DNA from: Erodium maritimum
Lineage: Eukaryota; Streptophyta; Magnoliopsida; Geraniales; Geraniaceae
NCBI GenBank assembly: GCA_963921825.1
Contig: OY997592.1
Location: 65,306,336-65,370,335, forward strand
Reading direction: 5' to 3'
DNA: 64,000 nt
Program-made: the position numbers and the translations under genes
The notes under the pieces: generated by a model
Told to the model about the DNA's origin: nothing
Seen by the model: only the letters and a program-made list of their open reading frames with translations
Database searches by the model: none
Part shown: in pieces, positions 48,041-60,815 of the stretch
Position numbering within the stretch: the first letter of the stretch is position 1
Layout of the letters: every line of letters begins with the position of its first letter

Positions 48041-48048
48041 CTATTACT

Positions 48049-48880
48049 TTAGCTCTTCAACATTTACCATGAACTTCGCATCCTTCCACGATTGAAACGC
48101 ACCTTCATGAGACTTGTGATATTGCAATAATAATACAAACATAAAAAAGTTAATAATATAAAATATTATAGTAAAATGATGCACAAATTATTAACCACGA
48201 CGTATACAATGTAATTTTTTTGACAAACTTACTTCATTCCAGTAAAAAAACCACGCAAGAGAGCAAGACATTGATACTTGTTACCACGAACCCTTTTGAT
48301 TTCAGCATTCAAATCTGAAACAATTGACATATTTATTTACATCGTAACAAATCAAATTACATCGTAACAAATGATCAATATATAAATCACCGAGTTTTCT
48401 AATAAACTTTAATGCTTAAACAGATACAAATGATCATTTATGGGTTACTAGAAAACATTATTATTTACCATAACCTTGACACCCTTTCAGTTTTCTAAAA
48501 AATTAATCAATCATACAAATCTCATTGATAATGTATGTGTTAATAAAGAAATTATTATTCACATAAACAATAAACATTTTACCTGTGTCGAGATTCTGAT
48601 ACGGTGTCTTATCATCACAACCTTCTACTTTGTTTGTAAACCGAGAAACGTAACTCACGAAGTTCACGTTCATCATACGGGCCCTTAATAATCTCAATTA
48701 AGGGTTCCCTAAATTGATTGTCATGATGCCACTCAGCATATTCGAGGCACCATCCCGAACAACATCCGATCTATATATTGCAGGATCAGAAATAATGTCC
48801 ACATACCAATCTTTATCACCAAAACTGCCAGATTCATCAGAACCTCCTCCTTGCATTGCGACGACCGGCTATGGTGGAAA
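48049..48880 (-). pseudogene. Unrecognised minus-strand gene relic
   Basis: Three coding-like pieces in order on the minus strand. Near 48860-48700: MQGGGSDESGSFGDKDWYVD then SDVVRDGASNML. In another frame 48750-48620: EWHHDNQFREPLIEIIKGPY then DERELREL. Near 48316-48235: DLNAEIKRVRGNKYQCLALL then RGFFTGMK, preceded by AG and followed by GTAAGT. Near 48120-48049: SHEGAFQSWKDAKFMVNVEE then LK and TAA. Spacing and splice-like borders suggest a spliced gene, but I could not join one open frame. No family recognised; it could equally be a transposon-borne gene. Confidence 0.35.
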
Positions 48881-48889
48881 CAATAACAC

Positions 48890-51580
48890 AGATACTAATG
48901 CACAACCAAACCCTAGTGAGAAACTATTTATACCTAAATTTTGTTTGCAAAACTTGGGCTCATATCAAAAACCAAACGACCCAGCAGATAATTACAGGCC
49001 AAACATAATAGTAAAATTAGCCCAAACCAACGGCCAATCACTAACGCATAGGATATAATTAAAAAAAAATGAACCATTAATAAAACATTTTTAACTGAAA
49101 TATTTCAATAAACACATTCAGACAGTAAATGAAAATTTCAGCATCACAACAACGAAAAGTAACAAAAAAAAAATATATATCTATTAATTCAAGTATTCAA
49201 CATATTATGATGATCACTATAATATCGACTATCACAATCTAAGTATCATAAGATTTGCAGAAACAATAATTGATGTTCTACTCATGAATAACTTCGTAAT
49301 CGTTACAATATTCCGCACAACCATCAAAGCATAGTACATACCTGCATAACAACACAAACAAAAAGACAGTAATAAGTAAACAATCGATTGAGTAAAAAAA
49401 ATATATATACATGAATAACTGCAACGAAGCAAGAGATAGAGGTAAACACATAGTCCAATTTAAGTGAAAAACAATCATCCCAAAAACACATTTTCACTAA
49501 ACTCCATACCAGAATGTAAAGTAAACAAAATATACATGTAAGTTAAAAAAAAATTCAACATATATAATATCACCAAATTACCTATTTATAAGACATGAAC
49601 TTTTTAACGAACAACAAAAAAATGAACTTAGGACTACATGCAGCAAATATGGTAATAGATCAACAAAAAAAACAAAGGTAATCAAAAATACCTGAGCAAA
49701 AAAAAGATACAAATAACATTACAGTCACATGATCCCAACCTAACATCTTCATTAAGTAAAGACAAGAGCATAGAAAAAGGGAACAAATAAACATAAAAAT
49801 ACATAACACTCATACCACAATGACGCTCAACTAAATTCTCTACCTTGAAACACAACCACAGACACTCCATTCAACCTAAATTTTTACTGAATTCCAAATT
49901 CTCTAACTTGAAACACAACCACAGACACTCCATTATGACCTAAATTTTTACTGAATTCCAAACACCATAAAATACATATACAATTCCATTCAACTAAAAT
50001 GCTAAAAGTTAAAACATAATAACTAAAATTCCACCAGGACATAACTTTAATTTTTTAACCATATTCACAACAACCATTTTTTCCTGCATTACAAACACCA
50101 TAAAACCATTGTCCCATTTCCACATAACCAGATGCTCTAACTTGAAACACAATCACTGTCATTTCGTTATGGAATTTTTTTTTACTATCTTCACAGCAAC
50201 AAAGACCATCCATACGACCAAACAAACCAATCCAGTTAACGAAATAATATCTTGTAAAATAAGTATGCAGCAAAAATATACCTTTAACAATGACTCTCCA
50301 ATATCCAGTCCGTTTACCTGAAAAATTCAATGCCTTTGTCAACCATCAACCATATCAGCAAACATTCTACAGTAAATGCATATTAACAAAAAAATCTCAC
50401 AACAAATGTACAAAAACCCAATGTTGTATGAAAAACATAAATACATAAAACTGGCATAGGAGTGCACAACATCCAACTTCGACTGTATTACCTTAATTGG
50501 TGACAATCCAGTTAACCTAACAAACATAATTAACACAATACATTAGCGACCTAGGAGAACATAAATAAATAAAGTCTAACCGATCAATTGTAGTGTAAAA
50601 GGACTTCATGGGGCTACGACTCTATATCGTGGCACATCACTTGAACACTCTGTATAAAAAAACAATAAAGCATTTCACCTTACAATTAAAATAAACCCAA
50701 ACAAACCATTTTTCGTTTCGAATCAGCAAATTACAATTCAGAAAATGTCAGGAAACCAAAATTCATATCACGGAAGACGACAAATAAATAAAAAAATATA
50801 AAAAAATTCACCTTCAATTAGAATCAACAAAAAAAACACTTGGATGTTTCTGATAATCAAATGACCAAAACCCAAAAAACATGTAATGTAATTAACAACA
50901 CAACAAAACCACTATTCACCTTCAAATTAGAACTAACAAAAAAAATGAATTACACGTTAATGCAAAAACGAAAACAGGGTACTGAATAAAAACAAATAAA
51001 AAATTCATCATATCACCGACCAAGAAGAAAGAATAAACCGACTGTGAAGAAATCGGAATGAAAATGAAAAGAAAATTGTTGCTTACCAGAATTTTTGGAG
51101 AAATTGAGCAGTAGCAACGATCCATTGGAGAAATTGAGCAATAGCAACGATCCATCAACGATCATAAATTATGAATCTCAAAATCACTTACCAGATACTA
51201 TCCGAAAAAACGAAATGACGAATATCATGATCAAAGAGTCGATCACAAAAAGGGACTGTCGCGTACTGCCGACCATCGGAAAAAACCTTGCCGGACCGTC
51301 AACCGTCGGAACCTTCAGCAATTGCATAAATGGAAAAAAAAATTCTTCGCCAATGACCTTATTTATAACCAACGAAACAATAATGTAACGATTGGTACAT
51401 ATAAGACTGAATTGCACTGATTGAAAGTAGTGATTCGTAGAAGATAAGAAAGAATCAATTTGCACCCAAAAATAGAAAATAATTACCAACATAAAAAAAC
51501 GTAACTGCAGGAGAGAGGTAGAAAATATAGGGGGAGAAGAAAGAGATACCTAGAAAATAATCCCGCAAAACATGGGCAGA
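48890..51580 (-). other. AT-rich region with repeated coding-like segment
   Basis: A 64-bp tandem duplication at about 49827-49963 (TTGAAACACAACCACAGACA core) has a third diverged copy near 50130-50170. On the minus strand each can be read as VSVVVFQVREFG or MTVIVFQVRASGY. A 29-bp tandem duplication at about 51089-51150 encodes MDRCYCSISP twice on the minus strand and is followed by GTAAGC. These may be exons of the relic at 48-48.9 kb or parts of a transposon. Confidence 0.35.
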
Positions 51581-51599
51581 TATAGGTTTTACTGCTGTC

Positions 51600-52385
51600 T
51601 TTATATATTAATTGATTATAAAGATATATTTTTTTATCTTTTACATAAAAACTAGATAGATAGATATTAATAAGCTTTAGATTTTCTTCTTCTTTTATAT
51701 AAAACTAGAGAATTTGATAAATATTAATAATTTTTTGAGTTTTCATCTTTTATATACAAGCTAGATAATTTGATAAATATAAATAATGCTTATATTTTTC
51801 ATCTTTTATATCAAATTAGATCATTTGATAAATATTAAGTATGTTTAGATTACTTTAAAAAAAATTATGTTTAGATTTGTCATCTTTTATATAAAAAATA
51901 GATAAATATTAATAATTTTTATATTTTTTATCTTTTATATAAAAAATAAATAATTCGGTAAATATTAATAATTTTTAGATTTTACATATTTTATATAAAA
52001 ACTGTATAATTCGGTAAATATTAATAATTTTTAGATTTTACATCTTTTATATAAAAAAAATGGATAATTTGATAAATTTTACATTTTCCTCTTTAATATA
52101 AAAACTAGATAAATTTTAATTTTTTTTTAAAATTTTCCTTTTTTTTTATATAAAAACTGGATATTTTTATAAATATTAATAAATTTTTGAGTTTTCATAT
52201 TTTACATACAAATTAGACAATTTAATAATTTTTCATATTTTATACAAAAAATAGATAATGTGATAAATATACTTTTCGAGTTTTCATATTTATATACAAA
52301 CTAGATAATTTGATATTTAAAAAAGATCATATTTTATACAAAAACTTGATAATTTGATAAATATTAATAATTTTTAGATTTCCAA
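51600..52385. repeat. AT minisatellite, about 55-70 bp unit
   Basis: About eleven degenerate copies of a unit containing CATCTTTTATATAAAAACTA then GATAATTTGATAAATATTAA and TTTTTAGATT. Units vary in length by indels. Lies about 150 bp upstream of the PsbP-domain gene. Confidence 0.8.
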
Positions 52386-52538
52386 GTATTGCACGTTACA
52401 CTGATCCATTTTCCAATACACAATTTTATTTTTGTAGATTTTTTCCATTTAAAGTTAATTGTAAACTAAAAGTCTAAAACCAACTGAAAAACGGATAGAA
52501 AGTTGTAGAGAGAGAGAGAGAGGCCAACCAAGAAAAAC

Positions 52539-54356
52539 ATGGCCAGTGTCTGGTCACCGAGTGCTCTATCCCCATGGACTCGCATGCTCCATCTCTCTTC
52601 TTCATCGAACCCAAGAGGTTCTCAACAATCTGACCCTCCATTCCTTTACTAACGAGCTCCGTTTCAATTTCTTCAGCAGCTTTTTGTTTCAATTTCTTCA
52701 GGATTCAGCAGCTTCAGGAAGCAAAATGTTCTCTGCTGCAAGAGCAACCTAGGAGATGATAAACCAAGGTACTGTTTCCGAGATTTCCCAACTACCCTTT
52801 TGTTCTTTTCATGTGTTGTTTGAGAAATTTGCTTGCTTTTACTTGCTACAGTTGTTGTGTTGAAGAACAATTGGGGACTAGGAGAAGAGGGTTTATGCTT
52901 GAATTGGGGTTTGCTGCATTTTCTTTTCCAGCAATTGTTTCTGATGCAGTAGCAAAGGATGTTGGTAATGGAGATAGGTTGAATAAATTGTTCTTCAATT
53001 TTGTGGGTGTATTGTTTAATTATTTTATTAATTTGTTGATGCATTTCAGATGTGCCGGAGGGTTACGGGGTCTATAAAGATGATGAGAACAAGTATAAGA
53101 TTTTGGTTCCAATTGGTGAGTTCTCATGCTAATTGCTCCAAACCCAATTCAGTATAATATCACTGGAACAACCATATAATACTTTCTTCAGAACTTTCTG
53201 TATGGAGAAGCCTCAAGTTTTCTCACTTAATTGTAAGATAGATTGAATTCTCCCCACATATATGTGATAAAGTGATTGAGGATATAGTACCCTTTTAAAA
53301 TAGAATAAGAGCTGAACAAGTATGACTTCAATGTAGTGAGTGCGTGATTGTTGGGTTGCTCTTTGTCATTGAATTTGATTCATGATGTTTCTTGATGGAA
53401 ATATATAGTAGAAATGTGAGGTGGGTTTGATGCAAGAAGTGTAAGATTGAGTGCTTGAATATGCAGGCTGGAAGATAGGCGAAGGACAACCCAACGGATT
53501 CAACACCATAACAGCTTTCTACCCAGATACATATTCGGGTTCAAATGGTACTATTGGATCGTCCTTTTGAAGATACATTCAATACTTGATTCATAACATA
53601 CATATGATTAACTTAACGAGTTGCTTCATTTCAGTCAGCATACTTATCTCTGGACTCGGTGCTGATTTTACAAAGATGGAGTCTTTTGGCAATGTTGATG
53701 CTTTTGCTGAGACTTTGGTGGGCTTCTCGCCATCTTTGACAGGAAGCTAGCTTGTGGTTCACATGTGTTAGCTATTGACTGAGTTGCAAATCACTTGACA
53801 CAGGTTAGCGGACTTGACAGAAGCTGGATAAATCCACCGGGTGTTAAAGCAAAACTCATAGACTGTAAATCATCTAAAGGTAGCAACACAACACATCACT
53901 ATACTCTGGTTATAACTTCTTACAAAATTTAATGAAATTGATCCTTAATCGTTCTTTCTCAAATTTTTTTTTTATCAGGGATGTACTATATTCAGTATAC
54001 ATTGGAAAATCCCGGTGAAAGCCGACGGTATTTGTATTCAGCATTAGGAATGGCATCCAATGGCTGGGTCAACAGACTCTTTACCATAACAGGACAGGTA
54101 CATTACTTATGTTGTGATATTATTTGTTTAGTTCCATGATACCCTATTGAAGAATATATGACAACCTAGTATTTTTGCTGCAGTTTATGGAGGAAGAGAA
54201 AGACAAGTACAGTTCACAAATAGAGAAGGTGAGTCAAATGATATAAGGACTTGTTTTGTTTTGCTAGTTTTACTTTTATCCTTTACCCATAAATGGACTA
54301 AATTGCATCTGTTATTTTGGTCTGTGTAGGTGGTTTCATCTTTCAGGTTCACATGA
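52539..54356 (+). CDS. PsbP domain-containing protein, thylakoid lumen (PPD3-like)
   Basis: Exons by eye: 52539-52617, 52702-52768, 52852-52964, 53050-53115, 53467-53547, 53635-53717, 53804-53879, 53979-54097, 54184-54228 and 54330-54356; phases join to 251 codons plus TGA. Residues 1-50 (MASVWSPSALSPW...) are Ser/Arg-rich, a chloroplast transit peptide. A twin-arginine signal follows (GTRRRGFMLELGFAAFSFPA) ending in a DAVA-type cleavage site, so the protein is expected in the thylakoid lumen by the Tat route. The PsbP fold starts at VPEGYGVYKDDENKYKILVP and contains GEGQPNGFNTITAFYP, GNVDAFAETLVSGLDRSW and GMYYIQYTLENPGE. It resembles Arabidopsis PPD3 from memory. Exact role is unknown; relatives support photosynthetic complexes. 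Exon 1 to 2 (84-bp intron) is inferred because unspliced sequence has a stop. Confidence 0.9.
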
Positions 54357-54720
54357 CTGCAAAGCTTTAGCTGCTGCACTGAACAAGTTTGAATTTTGCA
54401 GATCAGATATACAGTTTTCATACACATGTTAAGACTGGTCGATTTTCACTGAGCTTTCTTGTTGGTCAAGTTAAATATTCTATAGTAAATATTGTTTATT
54501 CAATTTGAAGTTGAAATAAGTATCACTTCCTCAACTTCTAATGATGGATGTTCACTAGATCCATATCATTTTAATAATTGTTTGAGCGGCTGCTATTTAT
54601 GAACTATGTAATTTCCTCACAAAATCACCTGGAATACAGCTTTTTTGCGTTTAATAAATTTCTAAAACTGATTGTTAATACAACATTTGATCTAAACAAA
54701 TGTTGATACAAAAATGTACA
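54357..54720. other. Gap between convergent PPD and SWI3B genes
   Basis: AT-rich; presumably the 3' untranslated regions of the two convergent genes. No other feature seen. Confidence 0.6.
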
Positions 54721-57700
54721 TCAGATTGTTTTTAGGTTCATGGGTCCACAGTCTCCAGTTTTGGGAGCAGAATTCCTATGAAATAAAAGACTGAGCTTGT
54801 CAACAAAGAGCAAGTGCTTCATTTGCTCCAATTGTTGCCTCTCTTTCTCCATCTGCATATCTAATTCCTCAAAATGGACTATCTTATCGAGGATCTCCTT
54901 CATCTGCAAAAGTAAAATGTGATGATTACAAAACGATTTGTGGAAACAGAAACATAACTGGTCATTGATGTTACCGTTACATACCTGCACTTCTGCAATC
55001 TCGGATATTGCTCTCTCCACGTCCAACTCTTCCTTCTCAATTACTGAATTTTCATCTGCATTAAGGAAAACCCATTATCTTGCTTACTATAATGATATAT
55101 AACATGTTCAAGAAGATAGTAACAGTTATATTAGGTCCTCGAGCCAAATATGCAACACCATTTCAACATATATGACCCGAATTTCATTGTGAGACACTTC
55201 TATTAGTTTCCAGACCCACGTGGTTTCAAATTTAAATGACATCGATAGTCCTAAATCGCGGCAGAATTACAAATATAAAAAAAGTAACCTCATGGTATGA
55301 TGGTATTCCTCATCTTTTTCTTAATCACTGTAGATAAGATAGTTTAGTGGAAGTTGATTCTACAATTCCTAGCAACATAATAAAAAAACAGTTTATGTTG
55401 ATTGCATGGCAAGACTATGACTACTGAGATCTTTGAGCTCTAAATTTAGTTTTAACTTAACTTTGTAACAAAACCCAAATCAACAGTGGTCTGCTTTACC
55501 CATAACTAGGACATTCTTTATGTCATTCACACTCTGTTGTGTTGAACTTCTGGAAAGAGAACTAAGATTCTCACCATTGGATCCTTTGTCCAGCTCAGAT
55601 AGACTTCTCACAGCAGCTTGAGCAGCAGCTTCTGCAACGTCCATGCCTGCCACAGCCGATAAGAAAGCAGCCTGCAAAAAGTAACACTATCATGATTAAC
55701 CTGACTTCATAAACACAGGAGAAATTATGCTGAAAACACTTATCATGGAGGCCACATAAATAATTGAATAAAACACATTAGTGATGGAGCAAGAAGATTC
55801 AGTATTGACACCTAAATTTTAGTATTTCCAGAATGTGAAACCTCAATTTATGTTTGTTAAGTACTTCAGTTGTCACTACTGGTATGCACTCCTGAAGGAG
55901 ATGCTCACACAATAACAGAGTATAAGTCGATCTACCCACAATATATACTGACATAGATTTGGAGGTAATTATCCATTTCCAATTCAAAACTTGAAATGAC
56001 CCAGATTCTATACCTGGGCCATAATTGGGTTACTAGCATCTGCAAGAGGGCTCAGACACATCCTTTTCCTCCTAAACGATCCACATTCAGAATCACTATG
56101 TTCCTTTAATTCATTAGGTTTGCTGATCTCCACAGGGTCTTGAGAACCCAAGAACTCCTCCCCAAAAGGAAGCTTAATGAAATGATTGACACATTCCTTC
56201 TCACTTCTGCCACCGCCAACATGTTGTGCAACCCTCTTCCATTCATCACCATAATGCGTAATAGCTTCAAGAAGTAGCAATGTTTCTTTATCTGTCCATT
56301 CTGCCTTCATCTCTTCACTGATCTCAACCCGTTTAAAATCTGTTGAACTAACACCAACAATACCATGGTTCCCACGAACATAGCATCTGGCACAAAGAGT
56401 CAAGTCATACTGCACAGAAAAGATAGAACAGATCAGATGTAACCACAGTTTTAATCCATGATATTTTTACACACGGAATTCTGACATTATAGAGTAAAAG
56501 GAAAAGAAGAATACAAAATCATGACAATTTATGAACAGGCTTGTGTGTTTACACTAAGAATAACAATTACATATATTTATGTAAGGTTATGTTTGATGCC
56601 AAAGGGAGATAGGGAAAACATAAACCATTGATCTCAATCATTTCAAGAGATCTAAATCACTGTTAAGATAACGGCAGAGAGTCAAAGTAAAAAAAATAAA
56701 TTATATCATTCTCCGTTCACACCTCTATTAATGGCGCCTATGCTTAACATCAGGCAACTCATTAATGATAAATACAAATGAAAGGGTGGCCCCAGTGCTT
56801 GATCTCCAACCATGTGGAGGTCTACAAAGGGTCATTTATGCAGGCAACCCAAACCTTACTTTTCAAGGACAGGTTCTATGATATTCTTGAAAATGTGACC
56901 TCAAGGTCACAAGGAAGCAACCAATGTTATGCCAAGGATCAGGACAGAATACTGTGTGACCACCTCATTAATCATGACAACGCTGAGAAGAGTATATAAA
57001 CACACAAACTCGTCTAATTTGACATTAATTTTCACAGATATAGGACAAATTGCATTGCTGGTATAATGTAACATTTTATTAAGTACAGCTCAAACAATAA
57101 TGCAAGTCATTGTGCAATAATGTCATGAATGGCGTTGCGTAACATAATTGTGGTTGGTAATGGTACCAAAGAGAACTTACCTTCTCAGAAGCAAAGCAAG
57201 CAATGCTGCAGACAGACTTGCAACCACTGCACAATCTCTTGGAGGTTTCCTTCTGAGTGAAAACAAAAAATGTACAAAGGGAATCAATGACTACAGGATT
57301 CACTATTCAGTGGTTCAGGCACAGCTTCAGCTACATAAGCTACACAGAAAGCCCCAAAGGCTGTATCTTAACATCTCAACTGTTTCACATATATTCATCA
57401 CCAATAATATACCATTGATTGAGTATAAAAACTGCATTTTTGTTCAGTCCAGCTGCTAAGACACCACCAATCACATATTTGTTTCCTCATCTCATCCACA
57501 TCCATGGAGATAAAAATATACAATTAATTGGGTTTAAAAGCAATAAAAAAATTTCAGTCATATGTGAGTGGAAATGCAAATAATTCATATATTACTATTA
57601 CAAAAAAAAAATCCCATTCGTCCAATACCTTCCTTGCAGATTCAGCACTTCGGCCATCAGCTCCGCCCTGCGGACCAGACTTACTCTCTTTATCGTCCCA

Positions 57701-58294
57701 CTTCAAGGGCTTGGCCGGCGGCGAGTAATTGATCAGACCCCAGGCATCCAGGAAGTCGAAAACCCTGCGAATTGAGCCAACATCGCCGACGAGAGTCTTG
57801 CGGACCTCCGTGTACGTGATCTTTCTGAGAGGGTTTTTCCTGTAGTGCTTCACGATGGAGTTTCTGTAAAACTTGTAAACCCTAGGGTTCTTCGATGGGG
57901 ACCGAGAATCGAAGAATTCGGGAAGGAACCGGACCTCGCATTCGTGAATTTCGTCCCACGAAAACCACCCTATCACAGAAGAGGAGAAGAATTAGCAAAC
58001 GGCATTGCAGCGGTGGAGCGTGCTCGCAATTGAAAGGAACTTACTGGAGTAACTAGGGACGTGAACGAAGTCGGGTTCGGGGGATTTGGGCGGAACTTGA
58101 GGTCGCGGAGTGGCGGAGGAGGGTGTAACGGCGCCGGGATTGGCCGGAGGGGTGATGGGGCTCGGGGATGGCGTGTGCGTGAGCGGTTTCGATGGAGTCA
58201 GGGACGACGGAGCGAAGGCGTGAGCTGGTGATGGAGTGGGAGGAGGAGGGAGAGAAGGAGGGTCTTTGACAGGTGTCTGTGCTGTTGACGCCAT
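54721..58294 (-). CDS. SWI3B: SWI3B-like subunit of SWI/SNF chromatin-remodelling complex
   Basis: Exons by eye on the minus strand: 58294-58045, 57969-57629, 57252-57181, 56409-56014, 55671-55500, 55055-54985 and 54903-54721; phases join to 494 codons plus TGA. Order: Pro/Ser/Thr-rich N-terminus (MASTAQTPVK); SWIRM domain (WFSWDEIHECEVRFLPEFF, then RRVFDFLDAWGLINY); ZZ-like zinc module (LCSGCKSVCSIACF, YDLTLCARCYVRG); SANT domain (EWTDKETLLLLEAITHYGDE, then WKRVAQHVGG); the SWI3-specific LADASNPIMAQAAFLSAVAG with an Ala-rich helix; and a C-terminal coiled coil for dimerisation (EILDKIVHFEELDMQMEKER). The short C-terminus and wording fit SWI3B rather than SWI3C/D. The frame stays open to 58420 but begins there with GTG; the first ATG is 58294. 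A residue usually Ser before WFSW is Arg here. Confidence 0.95.
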
Positions 58295-59159
58295 AGATTT
58301 AGCTTCAGAGACCGTGAATTTCCTCTGTATTGGCTCTGTGGTCGACTCGCCAGGATGTGTCGGGGTGAAGCCGGGAGAGAAACGGTCTTCTTTTAAGTTC
58401 GGGTAAAGGGATAACTCCACTAGGGGTGTTAATTAAAAATCGAAATCGCCAAAACCGACCGGCCCCGGACAGAACCGACACCGGATAACTCGGACCCGGT
58501 GACTTTGACGGCGAAGGCGGTGTAAAAATAGGAGAACCGGAGGTGTTTTGGTTGGAGACCGGTTCAGGCATCGCTGAACCGCCAGTTAACCGCAATAACC
58601 GGACCACATGTATATCTGGCTGGATCTTGTGTGGGCTTGCACAACCCAAGTTCGCTGGCCCGTGATAATGCAGCTCAGGCCCGCGATGAATTCGGCCTAG
58701 AAAATGGTTGCCTTCATACGAACCGTCGATGGTGACACCTAATCCTGGCCGTCCGATAGCTAAGAAGAGTACCAGACCCAAAATTTCAGCTTCATTATCA
58801 AATCAGCCAAAATTGTCTAGGGTTTCAGGCCGCCGACGATACTTCTCGAAATCAGGGGATCTTGAAGATCATTCGCTCATCCCTCGAATCCGTAATCTAT
58901 GGCGGATTGTTCGTTCATTCCTCTCTACTCCAATAGGTTTGTTCCAAAAAATCTCTTTTGATTTGGTTTGATTTTTTCCTGTGTCGTTTGATTTAATCCC
59001 CAAATCCCTTTGATTTATCCCGTATCTGTTTGATTTCCTTTTCGGATCTACGTTTTTCCCCTATAAATAAGAGGGAAGAAAGACAGAGAAATCAGAAACA
59101 TCAAGTTTGCACTTTACTTTCAAGGTTCGTGAAACAATAGAAGCTGAACTTGTATTGAC
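58295..59159. other. SWI3B upstream region overlapping a possible hAT left end
   Basis: Contains the SWI3B promoter/leader (minus strand) and a TAGGGGTG terminus at 58421. Around 58780-58935 the plus strand carries a TCTAGGGTTTC-type leader motif and a donor-like TAGGTTTG, so plus-strand transcription from here into the hAT transposase gene is plausible but unproven. Confidence 0.45.
58421..58610. mobile_element. One end of a TAGGGGTG-family hAT element
   Basis: TAGGGGTGTTAATT at 58421 followed by sequence rich in AACCGGCC, CCGGTT and GTTAACCG words, as in the copies at 14954 and 41149. No matching right terminus lies nearby. The candidate flanking octamer is AACTCCAC (58413-58420). It points towards the hAT transposase gene at 59160. 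Confidence 0.55.
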
Positions 59160-60815
59160 ATGCAAGGAAGTGAAAATATGGGTGTCGGAAAAGAAAAGGT
59201 ATAAACCATCCTTCTTCAATTTTAATTACGTTCTTCGTCACAATTTGAAACTGATGCATTACTGTTCTTATAATTGAATTTTTGAAAGTTCTTATTGTTC
59301 ACAAGGATTTATACTCCTCAGAGTCCCTTTCTAACAAATTATCAACTTCAACTTCATACTGATGCATTACTGTTCTAAGGGTTATATACATGAGTTACTA
59401 TATTTACACAGAGATTTGAATGTATGAACCAGAACTTCACATGCTACAGGGTTAGAAACTATAATATATTTTGCTTATACACTTCAATTCAATGTTCATT
59501 CTTACAAATTATAATTTTTCTATAACATTACTTGTCAGTATAATTTTATCAAAAATTAACTGATATGATTTGCTTTTTTGTGTCCATCTCACTACAATGT
59601 TAACTTTTATAGCATTAAACTACAGTATAAGGTTTCAATTCTTGTTCATTTAACTTTTATGAACTGTTTCACATTTTTATGAACAACTCTTGTTTCAAAT
59701 CTTTATCCTCTTATTATTATTATGGTTTCATTTTAATTTTAAATTCGTTTATGAAATTTTGTTGTGAAGTCATGTTTTTTATCCTCTTTTAGTATTAGTG
59801 TATTATCCTTGTCTATACTTTTTTCCTAACTTTGTGTTATGCTTTCATATAACCAGCCAATCATTGACCTTGATGATGGAGCTGGAGCAACATCAGCATC
59901 TGGAGCATCAACACCATCTGGAGCAGTAACAACAGTATCATCTGAAGCAGCTCCAGTTGTAGCTACAGCAGCATCTGAAGCTGCATGTAAGTTAACTACA
60001 TCCTCTCGGCATAAATCTCTTGCTTGGAAACACTTTACTAGGGTGGTAGTAAATAATGAGAAGTTTTCTCAGTGTAATTACTGTCCTAAAACGTATCGTG
60101 CTGATTCTAATCGATATGGAACTAGTACCATGTTAGGTCATATTAAATTGTGTCCTAAAAATCCTGCTAATAATAGGTCACAACAACAATTGGCCTTTAC
60201 CCCCATAGATGAAAACAAAGAGGCATCACTGACATGTTGGCATTTCGATCAAGATGCTTGTCGAAATGCACTTACCAAGATGTTAGTGATGGATGAATTT
60301 CCCTTCAGCTTTGTGGAAGGCAATGGGTTCAAAAAATTCATCGAAGTTGCATGCCCCCACTTTAAGTTGCATACTAGGGTAACTTATATGACAAATATGT
60401 TTGCTTTGTATGAAACCGAGAAATTGAAGTTGCATACTTACTTTAGGTCTAGTTCCCTTACGGTATCCTTGACCACTGACACGTGGACTAGTTGTCAACA
60501 AATCAACTACATGTGTCTAACTGCCCATTTCATCGATGATGATTGGAAGTTACACAAAAAAATTATAAATTTCACACCCATTGGTTCACATACGGGTGTG
60601 GATATTTGTAAGGCAATAAGTGGTTGTCTGTTTGCATGGGGTCTTGACAAGATCATGACTATTACTGTGGATAACGCTTCAGCAAATGACAAGGCCATAG
60701 AACAACTTAGCACTAGGATGAACTCGATGTCTACAACTGTGTTGGATGGTAAATTTATGCATATGCGTTGTATTGCTCATATTTTGAATCTGATTGTCAG
60801 TGATGGGATAGGGCA
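59160..60815 (+). pseudogene. hAT transposase (BED zinc finger), interrupted
   Basis: Exon 1 is 59160-59198 (MQGSENMGVGKEK) and exon 2 is 59857-60815, joined by a GT/AG intron in phase 0. Ser/Thr/Ala-rich start, then a BED zinc finger (WKHFTRVVVNNEKFSQCNYC, then CPKTYRADSNRYG with TMLGHIKLC). The DUF4413/hAT core region follows: FPFSFVEGNGFKKFIEVACP, SLTTDTWTSCQQINYMCLTA, HTGVDICKAISGCLFAWGLD, TITVDNASANDKAIEQL and MRCIAHILNLIVSDG. This is the RICESLEEPER/DAYSLEEPER-like hAT family. The frame is cut after VSDGIG by an LTR-type sequence at 60816; the dimerisation half is not seen in the window. It could be a domesticated gene or an active transposon's gene, but this copy is broken. Confidence 0.88.
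59199..59856 (+). other. Intron of the hAT transposase gene
   Basis: AT-rich 658-bp intron between GTATAAACC and ATATAACCAG. No embedded element recognised. Confidence 0.65.

Noticed and set aside
58295-58420. N-terminal extension of SWI3B to 58420
   Set aside because: The upstream codon is GTG; the first ATG in frame is at 58294, where the Pro/Ser-rich SWI3B-like N-terminus starts.
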